NCBI GenBank assembly: GCA_027943245.1
Contig: JANDJZ010000103.1
Location: 1-11,200, forward strand
Source: Acanthamoeba sp. SK_2022b
Lineage: Eukaryota; Discosea; Longamoebia; Acanthamoebidae
Direction of reading: 5' to 3'
DNA: 11,200 nucleotides
Shown in pieces: positions 1 through 10,387 of the stretch. Numbering within the stretch: position 1 is the first letter of the stretch; every line of letters starts with the position of its first letter. The notes under the pieces were generated by a model that saw only the letters and a list, made by a program, of their open reading frames with translations, searched no databases and was not told the origin of the DNA. Position numbers and translations under genes: made by a program.

Positions 1-153
1 GAGGCGCTGGAGATGGCCCAACAATTGGGAAGGGCGGCCGACGAGGGAAGAGCGCTCGCTTCGGGCGCGGTGTACGATAGGATCTGCCACAAGTTCCGAT
101 TCATGGAGAGAGAGGACAAGTGCTTCCTCCTCGAGGGCTACCGGATCAAGTGA
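1..153 (+). CDS. C-terminal end of an unrecognised protein (partial)
   Basis: The window opens inside a reading frame that runs from base 1 to a TGA at 151-153, giving 50 residues. Third positions are rich in G/C, as in the other genes here. The fragment starts with an alanine/glutamate-rich, probably helical stretch (EALEMAQQLGRAADEG) and ends in a mixed charged and hydrophobic segment (CFLLEGYRIK). No family was recognised. The 5' part, any introns and the start lie outside the window. Its 3' end faces that of the PTEN gene (convergent pair). Confidence 0.65.
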   Translation, partial: EALEMAQQLGRAADEGRALASGAVYDRICHKFRFMEREDKCFLLEGYRIK

Positions 154-576
154 AAGTCATTGGAGGAAAGCATGCTATCATCACCTTCTTGTACAACGAA
201 TGAAGCTTTGCATGCAAGTCTTTCGGCTACCCAAGCGCGATCTTCATTCGCGCAGGGGGGTGTCACCTGAAGATGCATATGCCATCAACTGAACAGAATG
301 CACAGTGACTTGCGTCTGACGACGGGGGTTGTTGATAAAACCGGTTTTTGTTCTTTGCGGGAGTTGTTGTACATCGACCGCTTACTCGCGACAAAAATGG
401 AAGAGGAGTGGCGTGTGGTGGAGGAAGCCACAGCAGTAACACGTGAATAACAAGGAGAGAGAAAAGAACGAAAGCGACTATGAGAGAGAAGGAAAGAATG
501 AAGCTCTGAAAGAAGAGGGAAGGAAGAGGTTGCGACGTGTGTCGGCAATGCTGGTGTAGTGTGCGCCAGAGCCGAT
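154..576. other. Convergent intergenic region (shared 3' flanks)
   Basis: These 423 bases separate the stop codon of the upstream plus-strand gene from the PTEN stop codon on the minus strand. No coding frame with the local G/C third-position bias is evident. Bases about 450-538 are almost all purine on the plus strand, so the PTEN transcript would have a pyrimidine-rich 3' untranslated region about 40-130 bases after its stop. No clear AATAAA was found on either strand. Confidence 0.6.
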
Positions 577-3431
<2,855 letters not shown>

Positions 3432-3802
3432 CTTGTTTGTGCGAACTTGCCGATTACAAATTCTAAATCTTGGGCTTGCGAGATGACGAAGAGAAGAACG
3501 GAGAAGCAGGAACAAGGAGAGCGAAGAAGAACTTCTTCTCCTCTTCTATAGAGTTCCTTCCAGGAGAGATGCGACGACACACGAACAACAACTCGCAGCA
3601 CTAACCCGTCCGTTGCGAGATAATTAATTAAAGACACTTTTATTAAGATTTTATTTTTCTCGTATTCTGGTTGGTTGGTTCAAACCCCTCCCGAGTGGTT
3701 CTCCGTCCGTACATTCCTCGCGAGATTGCTATTGGCCTCCTTATCTTCCGGAACGCAGTGCAACCTCAACCCCCAACCCCAACCTAACCAACACAGAACA
3801 GC
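3432..3802 (-). promoter_or_regulatory. Intergenic region: 3' flank of the ligase-like gene and PTEN upstream region
   Basis: These 371 bases lie between two minus-strand genes. The part next to 3803 must hold the 3' untranslated region of the ligase-like gene, and the part next to 3431 the 5' leader and promoter of PTEN. A strongly A/T segment at about 3617-3662 includes TAATTAATTAA and is the likeliest core-promoter or cleavage region. A G-rich, telomere-like run on the transcript strand lies at 3761-3790. No TATA box or start site can be assigned with confidence. Confidence 0.45.
3761..3790 (-). other. G-rich tract just after the ligase-like stop (possible G-quadruplex)
   Basis: On the minus (transcript) strand, 10-45 bases after the stop codon, the sequence holds five or more G-runs spaced by TT or TTA (TTAGGTTGGGGTTGGGGG). 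The short loops and G2-G5 runs fit a two-tier RNA quadruplex or a GU-rich processing element. This is pattern only. Confidence 0.4.
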
Positions 3803-5757
3803 TCAGTCGCCGCCCTCGGGATGGCAGTGGGGGCAGTCGGGGATCGCGGGGAGGGGCATGGCCGAGAGCTTGCGCGTGGCGTAGCGCTTGCGGGTGGGCT
3901 TGAGCTGCTGGTTGTAGGCCGAGAAGAGGTGGCCCTCGAGGCCCTTGCTCACGTGCACATTCTTGACGCTGTCTAGCGACAGGTAGTGCGCGAGCGTGGT
4001 GAGCTTCATCGTGTGCTGCGGGAGCGGCGGCCCGTGCTCGAGGGCAGGCGGCCCGCGATAGTGCTTGGAGTTGGGCGCCTCGTTGGCCTTGTAGAGGAGC
4101 CGCAGCAGCTTGCCCCGCTTGCTCTCCTTGGTGTTGAGCCGCTGCTGTTCGTGGAACCACTCCCCTAAGAAGAGATGTAACATTTAACATAATTGATAAT
4201 TATGAATTTAATTATTGCATAAACACGAATAAATCGAAAAATAAAAGCCCACGCACCCATTTCCTTGTTACTCATCTTGGAGAGGGTGTCCATGTACAGA
4301 CGATCGGTCTCGTCGCAGAGCGAGATCAGGAGCGCGTGGACGTACTGATCACGAAGTCGCGGGACAGCCCGATCCAGCGTTGAATGCTGTCAGTCACTGT
4401 CGTGGGCCCCACACGCACACGCGCGCAAGAGTGAAGGGCGCACGCACTCGATACCAGTGGGCCCAGTCGGGATAGTAGCGGCAGAACCGCTCCTTGTGGT
4501 CAAACGTCGTGCGCACGATGGTGAGGAAGTACTCCTCCTTGGTATGTCGACACGTATACGGGCCTTCAGGTTTGGTTGTCAAGTCGATCAGCTCACCCGG
4601 TGGGAGAGGGAGAGCGCGATAAGGACGAGAGGAGGCCGAGGTACCCAGGGAGGCCAATGCGTTGTGCGGAGGCGAGTGGACGACGATGCGCTCGAGGCCG
4701 GGACCGCACACGATCACGCCCTGTGCCTCGAGTACGTTCAACTCCCAGCACTGGTCGACCAGCTTATCCAGCACGTAGGTCTGCCTCCTCCTTGCCACAG
4801 CGTCGTCAGACAGAGCGCCGGCGCCGGCGCCCGTGGCCGATACCTTGCCGCCGTTCGGTACCGGTCGACCCTTGCCGCCGGCGCCGCGCCGAGACCACTC
4901 CTTGAGCTCGTCAGCCGTGGGCTCGCCCTGCCGGGCCCACTGCGCCACGAGGGCCGCCAGGTCGCTTCGCTCGGTCGGGCACGGCCAGCCGTTCTCGCGA
5001 GCGCATCGCTCCGGCAGCGACTCCTCGTTCGTGGCGAGGTCCCGCACGCCCACTAGCACCAGCCGCTCGTCTTCGACCGCGCGGCCGTCGTGGTCGTCGA
5101 CGAGCAGGTGGCTGACGTTGGCCCCTTGGGTGACGAGGCGGAACGTGTAGCACTTGCCCTTGTCGTCGGGGAGCCGATAGCCGCGGGCCTTCCACACACG
5201 CCAGAACAGCGTCTCTAGGAGCCCGAGCCAGTCCTGCCCCGCATGTCCCGGCGGTGAGCCAACGGACTCGCATCACGCATGCTGGTGGGAGGGGAGAGGG
5301 AGAGGGAGCTACCGACCTTGCCCTCGTCCATCTCTCGGCCCTCTTCGCGGCGTATGCGGGCGCGCTCGCGCTTGCGGAGGCATCGACCGATGAAGCTGTT
5401 GCTTGTCGAAGCCAGTAGCCAACGATCCGAGTACCAGTAGAGCGTGATCGACAGGCCGGGGCTGATCTCGAAGATACGCACCTGGTCCCACTCGACGATC
5501 GTCGGCAAGTGCTTTTCCTGCGCGTATGCCGTTGACGCGTCTCAACAGCAGACACCTTAAAGGTACACGCACACATACGTGAACGCAAAGAAATAGGATG
5601 GCCAACCTCGTCTTCGTTGTAGTGAAACAAGCGGGGGAATCCTTGACAAACGACTCGCCATTCGTTGTCCTCGTCAAGCACAAGGCCGGCGCATTCCCTG
5701 ACCACCGTGCATTGCTGTACGCAGGGGATAAGTCGGCGGCTGAGCCTACACTTGATG

Positions 5758-5826
<69 letters not shown>

Positions 5827-7320
5827 TGCGTTACCGCGGGCGACGAGTGAACCTGCTGGTTGAGCTGCACGAGGTTGGGGAAGAGGTGGTGTCGAGCGAC
5901 CCGCAGCGAGAGGTCTCGCTTGAGAAAGCTGAGATCGCTTCGCCTGCATTGTCGGCAACACCTATTCGTCAGTCAAACAGCGGCCACTTCCAGAGAACAG
6001 CAACCGAACCCGTCGTGAGTTGTGGCGTGCGGTGATTGCTCTGCCTCCTCTTGGAGCGACAGTCGAATGTAGTCAGCCGTGCTGAGCCGAACAGGTCTGT
6101 CGAGGCCCTGAACGAGGGCCATCTTCCTCCGGTAGTCGTTGACTCCGCGTCGAAACTCGAGACACAGCGGGTGGTAGAGCAGATGGAACCACCCGGCAAG
6201 CTTCGGCCAGGTGAGGCTCTCGCCATCGAGCTGCATCAGCTCGCGGTAGTGTCGATTGGCGATTTCGTTGACGCCGAGGTCGACTCCCCTACCCTTGTTC
6301 CTGATTAGGCTGGTCGCCAGTAGCATTGTGCGCAGGCAGTGAATCATGCACTTGCGTCCCCTGTTCGCGATTAGGCCATGCGGCATCACGCACGCATGCA
6401 CGCAGGGTACGCACCTCACGTGCTGCTTGCGCTTCATGAACTGTCGGCTGAGCATGTGATGCGACCATACATAGGCATTGACAGAATGCTTCAGTCGCAT
6501 CATGTCAAGCTCCCACGAGAACCGCTGCGAGCCCCGCACCACAGCGAAAAGAGATCCTATCACGTCAGAAGGGAGAACCCACAAGAACGAGCAAGGGAAG
6601 ACGGTTTGCGGTGGCGGTGGCTCACCTCTGGCGAGTTCTTAAGGGCGAGCGAGGAAGGCAGGAAGTTCTGGCACAGAATGCTATGCAGGTCCTGCGTCGC
6701 CCATCCCACTGTTAGTTAGGCCCAACAGCAGCCATTGCAAAGACACACGATCGCGAAAATGATGAGCTAGGTGTGGTAGTACCTGGTAGTCCAGCATCTC
6801 TTGCCAGTTGCCGGCCTCGTACACGGTCATGTCCACATTTCCGCGACAGTAGAGCACCTAGACACCACAACCGTGAGGTGAGACCGAGCTCCTGGTTACC
6901 CGCATTGAAGAGAGAGCGTAGCCCACACTGAGCCCACCTCCCAGCGCAACTCCTCCGGGCGGTCGGGGATGGCCACTCCAGGCGAAGGCCCCGCAGGCGC
7001 TTGGCAGGTCGTGTCGGTTGCCTCCTTGGCGGTGGCGTCGACTGCCAGTGGGCCTATGTACCCGTCGACCACCGTGTAGAAGTCCCAGTCTGCCCAACCC
7101 AGGATTCAGCGATTGCTGTGGCCGGCACTGCAAGGGAAGGGAGTGTGTGGGTTTGTGGTTGAGGGGGAGGGGTACCAGACTGGGGCGTGGCTGTGCCGAA
7201 AGCGTGGGAGCCGAATACGTAGATGCCCTTCACCAGCTTTGGCGGCAAGGCAAGCAGGCTTTCGATCAACTCGCGGCTAATCTCTTCTGGCGTGTACTCC
7301 CTGCCGGCCTCGTCCTCCAT
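3803..7320 (-). CDS. Nucleotidyltransferase fused to a T4-RNA-ligase-1-like domain with lost catalytic residues
   Basis: Twelve exons on the minus strand: 7320-7176, 7089-6938, 6857-6783, 6691-6626, 6524-6415, 6360-6010, 5943-5835, 5714-5607, 5517-5317, 5233-4448, 4386-4257 and 4164-3803. Phases agree throughout, giving 864 aa. Residues about 30-110 are a Pol-beta-type nucleotidyltransferase: G37-S38, S48-D49-W50-D51 and a third Asp at D108 (VDMTV). A helical region follows (147-300), basic near KRKQH. From about 310 the protein matches the Rnl1-like fold in order: FPNLVQL, VVRECAGLVLD (342-350), FPRLFHYNED, FEISPGLSITLYW (388-400), CYTFRLV (467-473), LVLVGVRD, AQGVIV, ERIVVHSP, YYPDW. The lysine of motif I (KxDG) is replaced by I390, and the usual R, E, E and K residues of the other motifs are also changed. 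The C-terminus ends in CPHCH. Likely RNA-end processing, with the ligase half perhaps only binding. Weak point: the exon 6/7 junction. Two adjacent genes are possible but less likely, as no second start or promoter gap is seen. Confidence 0.72.
4165..4256 (-). other. AT-rich intron with palindrome in the ligase-like gene
   Basis: A phase-1 intron (donor GTGCGTGGG, acceptor TTCTTAG). Bases about 4178-4248 are A/T-rich, with an inverted repeat ATAATT-GAT-AATTAT at 4189-4203. It is one of four introns here with this AT-rich, palindromic character. Confidence 0.7.
5760..5824. repeat. (GT)32 microsatellite in the ligase-like gene
   Basis: Sixty-four bases of perfect GT on the plus strand (CA on the transcript) fill more than half of the 120-base intron 5715-5834. 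The intron interrupts the ligase-like domain between HSSPA and QCTVVREC. Arrays this long and perfect usually vary in length between strains. Confidence 0.97.
5944..6009 (-). other. Uncertain 66-base intron joining the two domains; contains an in-frame TGA
   Basis: The reading frame of the nucleotidyltransferase half meets TGA at 5975-5973, yet the ligase-like half continues in the same frame just beyond. Removing an intron from a weak donor GTTCGG (6009 side) to acceptor AATGCAG (5944 side), phase 2, restores one frame. The segment is a multiple of three. Other phase-2 donors nearby are possible, for example at CGACT/GTCGCT, so the exact 5' splice site is not settled. Confidence 0.45.
6361..6414 (-). 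other. 54-base intron without stops (possible retained exon)
   Basis: Donor GTGCGTACC at the 6414 side and acceptor GCGAACAG at the 6361 side, phase 2. The length is divisible by three and the frame has no stop, so retention would insert 18 residues after KQHVR. Splicing is favoured because of the good donor and because the exon then continues cleanly as GRKCMIH. Confidence 0.65.
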
Positions 7321-7789
7321 TGTGCCGGTGCAAGCGCCCTTGTTAGGTACAGTTTTGTTATGAATTTGTGTGAAGCTTTTTTCCTTCTTTTTTCTTGTGC
7401 TTACCACTTCCTTGAATAATGCACAGCCCACATTACCATGTGTGGTGACACGGCCTTAGTAGGTAGTTACTTTAGGCAACTAGTATCATCATTGTGCAAG
7501 CAGCATGAGAAGAACATATGGTATCTGTTCTAGTTGAGAGGAGATGTACCCAATCATCAATCCCCCATGATCTCCCAAACCTTGATGTTAGGCAACAAAA
7601 ATGTTGGGAGAGGAGCAGCTTCAATGATGGTGATGATGGTGATGATGATACCACGAGGTGAACTAGTTTAGACCAGCCACAGGGAACAAGCGCCTGTCGC
7701 CAACTGAAAAACGAAAGAAACCAAAAATAAAAGTGGCAATAGCGCAAGTTTCTTGCATCTGCGACGGCGAAAACGAGGAGGGCGAGAAG
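7321..7789. promoter_or_regulatory. Divergent promoter region
   Basis: These 469 bases lie between the starts of two genes that point away from each other, so both promoters should be here. The bases just left of 7430 carry an in-frame upstream ATG (7431-7429) that could lengthen the nucleotidyltransferase protein by 37 residues; the A-rich sequence between looks like leader, so the start at 7320 was preferred. A GAT/GGT repeat lies at 7624-7649. A GTG at 7733 opens the frame of the TOM1-like gene upstream of its first ATG but is unlikely to be used. No TATA box is convincing. Confidence 0.5.
7624..7649. repeat. Short GAT/GGT trinucleotide repeat
   Basis: An imperfect run of GATGGTGAT units, 26 bases, in the divergent promoter region. 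Probably simple-sequence DNA. Confidence 0.8.
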
Positions 7790-9503
7790 ATGGACTTCCA
7801 TGTAGACATGCGCTACGACATCACGCACTTTGTGCTGGCAGGTCTCTACTTCCTGTTGTGCCTCCTTTCCATCTTTTGCATGTTGCGACTATGCATTGTA
7901 GGACACTTCAGGCGATGGCAGCTCTTCTTTCACCCAATCTTCTTTTTGGGCACCCTCGGTACCAAGATCCCTCCATTGTTTTGATTCTTGTTGATTTTTT
8001 TTCTCTGACTAGAGGCTGGTGAATTAATGAAAAGTATTATACTTGGCTGACTCTATTTTATCGTTTAATCTTAATTTTCTATTAAATGAAAATAAATTGT
8101 TCTACATCTCTTGCAAAGAGACCCGTTGCAGCTCAGCCCCGACACTGGCGTTTCATCGGCAGCCATCTTTCATTTAATTCATCTCTCACCCAAATCTTTG
8201 TTTCCTCGACGTGTCTCTTTGGCTCTTGGGCCCGGGGCGCGCAGTCCGTATGGTGTTCTTCCTCCTGCAGCCGCTGGTCATGGAGCGGGAAATCTACATT
8301 CCTAATAAGCTCAACATGTTCATGAACTCGTTACCCTCTTGGTTCTTCTTCACCGACTACCTCATCGTGCTCTTCCTGTGGTACGTCGGGTGTCTGTTGC
8401 TGTCGTTTTCCTTTTCCTTCTCTCTTTCTTTCGCTTTGTCGCGTTGCAGCGGCTCATTACCCCTTAGGCCGGAGCGAGTGCCCCGGAGAGCGTTGCGGGC
8501 CTGCACTGCGCCCAGTGCGTGCGGTGTGTGTGTGTGTGTGTGGTGCGTGCGTGGTATCCCGAGTGTCTGACGCTGTCCGTGGGCGGGCGTGCAGGGCCGA
8601 GATTTACCACTTCACACGGGGCGGCGAGCTGACGATCAAGAAGCTGAGCCCCGTCTTCTGGTCGCTGACCATCACGATGTACTGCGCCGTCGGCCTGCTC
8701 TACGTCTTCGATGCCACCTTGTACGCACCTCTCCTCCTCCTCGGGCGCGTGTGTTGGGTGCTGTGTGTACTGGTTTCATACGTTCGTTGTCTCTCTCATC
8801 ACCGTCAAGGATGCGAACCGAAGACACGTCGTTTTCGAAAGCAGGCAACCCCGTGGAAGAGACCCTGCTCATCGTGGACGCGGCCATCTTCATATGCTCT
8901 TCACTTGGTAGCTAGCCGCCTCTCTTTCCCTCCGCTCGGGCTCGTGTGTTTCTGAGATCGAGTGTTGCTCACCACCACCCATGCAGCGTTCATGGTGTAC
9001 GGGACGGCGATCTACCTGAGGCTCGTGCACTCGGTGCCCACCGCCAACCGCCGCTCGCTGCTGAGGCGGATACAGATCATGACCACCATGATCTCCCTCG
9101 GGTTCTGTTGTCGAGCGGTCATCATCTTGCTCAACGTCTTCGTCTTCCCGGACATGTCCGAGCACTGGTGGTTCGACTTGGGTACGTCGGCCTCCTGCTT
9201 CATACGCGAGTCACACAACACAACTCAAAGACAAGACAACAACGCAACGGCAAGACTCATCCCAGCTCTACTTTTATCTCTACATTTCATGCGCTCTGTC
9301 CAGCCTACTTCACAGCGCTGGAGTGGTTCCCGCTGCTGGTGATGTTGGGCATCCTGCACAAGGCCTCGAACACCAGGAGGGGAGTACGGCCGGTGCAGCC
9401 CGTCAACGCCAACAAGAGGACCATCAACCACGGCTACAGCAACAGCAGCAGCAACAGGACAAGCTCGTCGGACAACGAACACACTGGCCTTCTCAATCCG
9501 TGA
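7790..9503 (+). CDS. Seven-membrane-span THH1/TOM1/TOM3 family protein
   Basis: Six exons: 7790-7958, 8245-8380, 8595-8720, 8810-8907, 8987-9181 and 9304-9503, phases consistent, 307 aa. Hydrophobic spans fall near residues 12-34, 44-68, 88-106, 120-143, 162-187, 205-228 and 244-260. The run WFFFTDYLIVLFLWAEIYHF (89-108) matches the family hallmark at the end of the third span (FF..Y...LFWAEIYH), and ANRRSLLRRIQIM with the sixth span GFCCRAVII also fits. In plants such proteins sit in the vacuolar membrane and act as host factors for tobamovirus replication complexes; the related animal GPR137 proteins are lysosomal. The tail (261-307) is polar and Ser/Asn-rich, ending ..EHTGLLNP with an acidic dileucine motif (E300 to L305). 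The start is the first ATG of the frame. Function in amoebae is unknown. Confidence 0.88.
7959..8244 (+). other. Long first intron of the TOM1-like gene, AT-rich core with palindrome
   Basis: At 286 bases this is the longest intron in the window (donor GTACCA, acceptor GCGCGCAG, phase 1). Bases 8020-8105 are A/T-rich and contain AAGTAT-T-ATACTT at 8032-8044. A block at 8079-8104 resembles 1358-1384 in a PTEN intron, with AAAATAAATTGTT in common. Confidence 0.75.
8524..8541. repeat. (GT)n microsatellite in TOM1-like intron 2
   Basis: About nine GT units inside intron 8381-8594, followed by more GTGCGTG-type sequence leading to the acceptor GCGTGCAG. Confidence 0.85.
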
Positions 9504-9846
9504 AGGTCGGTTGCCTACTTTGGTACGGTGGGTCCACCGTTAGTTTTTGACCATCATTTCGAGTTGTACATACATCAGCGCAAGAGACACGGCTGGCGAT
9601 GCAATTTCTCTCCTCTTTTCTTCGGTGTTTTTTCCAATGCTTGGAACGCGCAAGGTTTGTTGCGCATTCATAACATTTCAGACCCAGGGGAAGCTGTTCG
9701 TTGTTGCTTTTGGCGCGCTTCTGTGCAGTCGTTGCGTTTGTGCGCGAAAGTGGACGCAGCTCCCACAAAAGCACAACGCAACTTGTTTCTCCCATCCGCA
9801 ACTATCAAGGCCTAATCCTCCGCCCAGACCTTCACCTGCTCGCAAT
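9504..9846 (+). promoter_or_regulatory. Intergenic region between TOM1-like gene and the 73-aa gene
   Basis: These 343 bases hold the 3' untranslated region of the TOM1-like gene and the promoter and leader of the next gene. A short inverted repeat, ACGGTGG-GT-CCACCGT, lies at 9525-9540, 22 bases after the stop, followed by TAGTTTTTG. Pyrimidine-rich sequence (about 9603-9640) and a CA-rich leader (about 9765-9845) follow. No coding frame with the local codon bias was seen. Confidence 0.45.
9525..9540 (+). other. Short stem-loop in the 3' flank of the TOM1-like gene
   Basis: Perfect arms ACGGTG (9525-9530) and CACCGT (9535-9540) around a four-base loop, followed by a T-run. The geometry (6-bp stem, 4-base loop) is like a histone 3' stem-loop, but the sequence is not. 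Confidence 0.5.
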
Positions 9847-10198
9847 ATGTCCGCTCAGAACCCCCCCTCGACCCCTACCAACCCCAAGGTCTTCAGCCAG
9901 TTCAACAAGAACCCTGCGTACGTACTGCCCCTCTCCTCCATCAGGAGCAAGCGCTAAGCAATCCGCCGCCGAATGCAGCCTCTATCGGAGCCCCACCGAT
10001 GCAATGGTGTCGCCCTGCACCAAGCAGCTTGGTGGCAGAACTGCTCTTAGCAAGCGTGCTGTTACGGCTGCCGGCCGGTACGTATTGCGCTCGTGTTCAT
10101 CCGCGAAAAGCGAGTCAATCGAATTGATTCCCTTTCTGTCCCACAGCAAGAACCTCAAGTCCGAATTCTCCACAATGGAGAAAGAGAACGCACAGTAA
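9847..10198 (+). CDS. Small 73-aa protein with SP/TP sites, RxxL and KEN motifs
   Basis: Three exons, 9847-9917, 9979-10077 and 10147-10198, with GTACGT donors at both introns and CAG acceptors, both phase 2, ending at TAA. The 73-residue product is hydrophilic and basic, with no membrane span or signal peptide. Visible motifs are TP at 9-10, SP at 28-29 and 35-36 (RSPTD, VSPCTK), two RxxL sequences (R44-L47 and R57-L60) and K69-E70-N71 three residues from the C-terminus. KEN and RxxL are recognition motifs of the anaphase-promoting complex, and S/T-P sites are favoured by cyclin-dependent kinases, so a cell-cycle role is an inference. No named family was recognised. The two textbook GTACGT donors and matching phases support a real gene despite the short length. 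Confidence 0.75.
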
Positions 10199-10387
10199 GC
10201 CATTCGACCATAGATCTCTTGGGGAACCAGAGTTGGCGTTAACGTAATTTTGTAGATAGAGGAGGGTGCGATTTGTTTCGCACTCTTCTTACTGAGTACT
10301 CGAACGTTTTGCATTTAGGCAACACATTCCGTATCTCATACGGAATAAATCATCGCTTTGAAGATGCGCAAGCCAAATACATGTACT
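10199..10387 (+). other. 3' flank of the 73-aa gene
   Basis: Non-coding sequence containing a perfect stem-loop at 10326-10346 that overlaps an AATAAA signal at 10344-10349, about 146 bases after the stop codon. The polyadenylation signal suggests the transcript ends shortly after. Confidence 0.5.
10326..10346 (+). terminator. Perfect stem-loop overlapping an AATAAA poly(A) signal
   Basis: Arms ATTCCGTAT (10326-10334) and ATACGGAAT (10338-10346) pair perfectly around a three-base loop. The last arm runs into AATAAA at 10344-10349. Position fits a 3' processing element of the 73-aa gene; the same palindrome could also serve the minus-strand gene ending near 10388. Confidence 0.5.

Noticed and set aside
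3432..3515. Upstream extension of PTEN from an earlier in-frame ATG (MFLLLRSSLRH...)
   Set aside because: It would add 28 residues before the basic motif without similarity to PTEN. The ATG at 3431 gives the expected spacing to DGFDLDL. Not excluded.
4457..5056. Long plus-strand open frame opposite the large ligase-like exon
   Set aside because: Antisense of GC-rich coding DNA often lacks stops. Its product is Arg- and Ala-rich with no recognisable motif, whereas the minus strand shows ordered ligase-like motifs.
5598..6035. Plus-strand open frame across the GT repeat, reading Cys-Val repeats
   Set aside because: The repeat simply has no stops in any frame. The opposite strand carries recognisable ligase-like exons on both sides.
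7321..7431. Upstream in-frame ATG giving an MGC start for the nucleotidyltransferase protein
   Set aside because: The extra 37 codons have poor G/C at third positions and look like an A-rich leader. A leader intron starting at GTAAGC is also possible. The start at 7320 was preferred.
7733..7789. GTG start extending the TOM1-like protein by 19 residues
   Set aside because: GTG starts are not expected in a eukaryotic nuclear gene, and the first ATG at 7790 leaves a complete first membrane span.
8946..9503. Single uninterrupted plus-strand frame from 8946
   Set aside because: It runs through an intron in a shifted frame and loses the membrane spans. Only its last part, from 9304, coincides with the true final exon.
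9525..9540. Histone-type 3' stem-loop
   Set aside because: The stem and loop sizes match, but the sequence does not follow the histone consensus and the upstream gene is a membrane protein.
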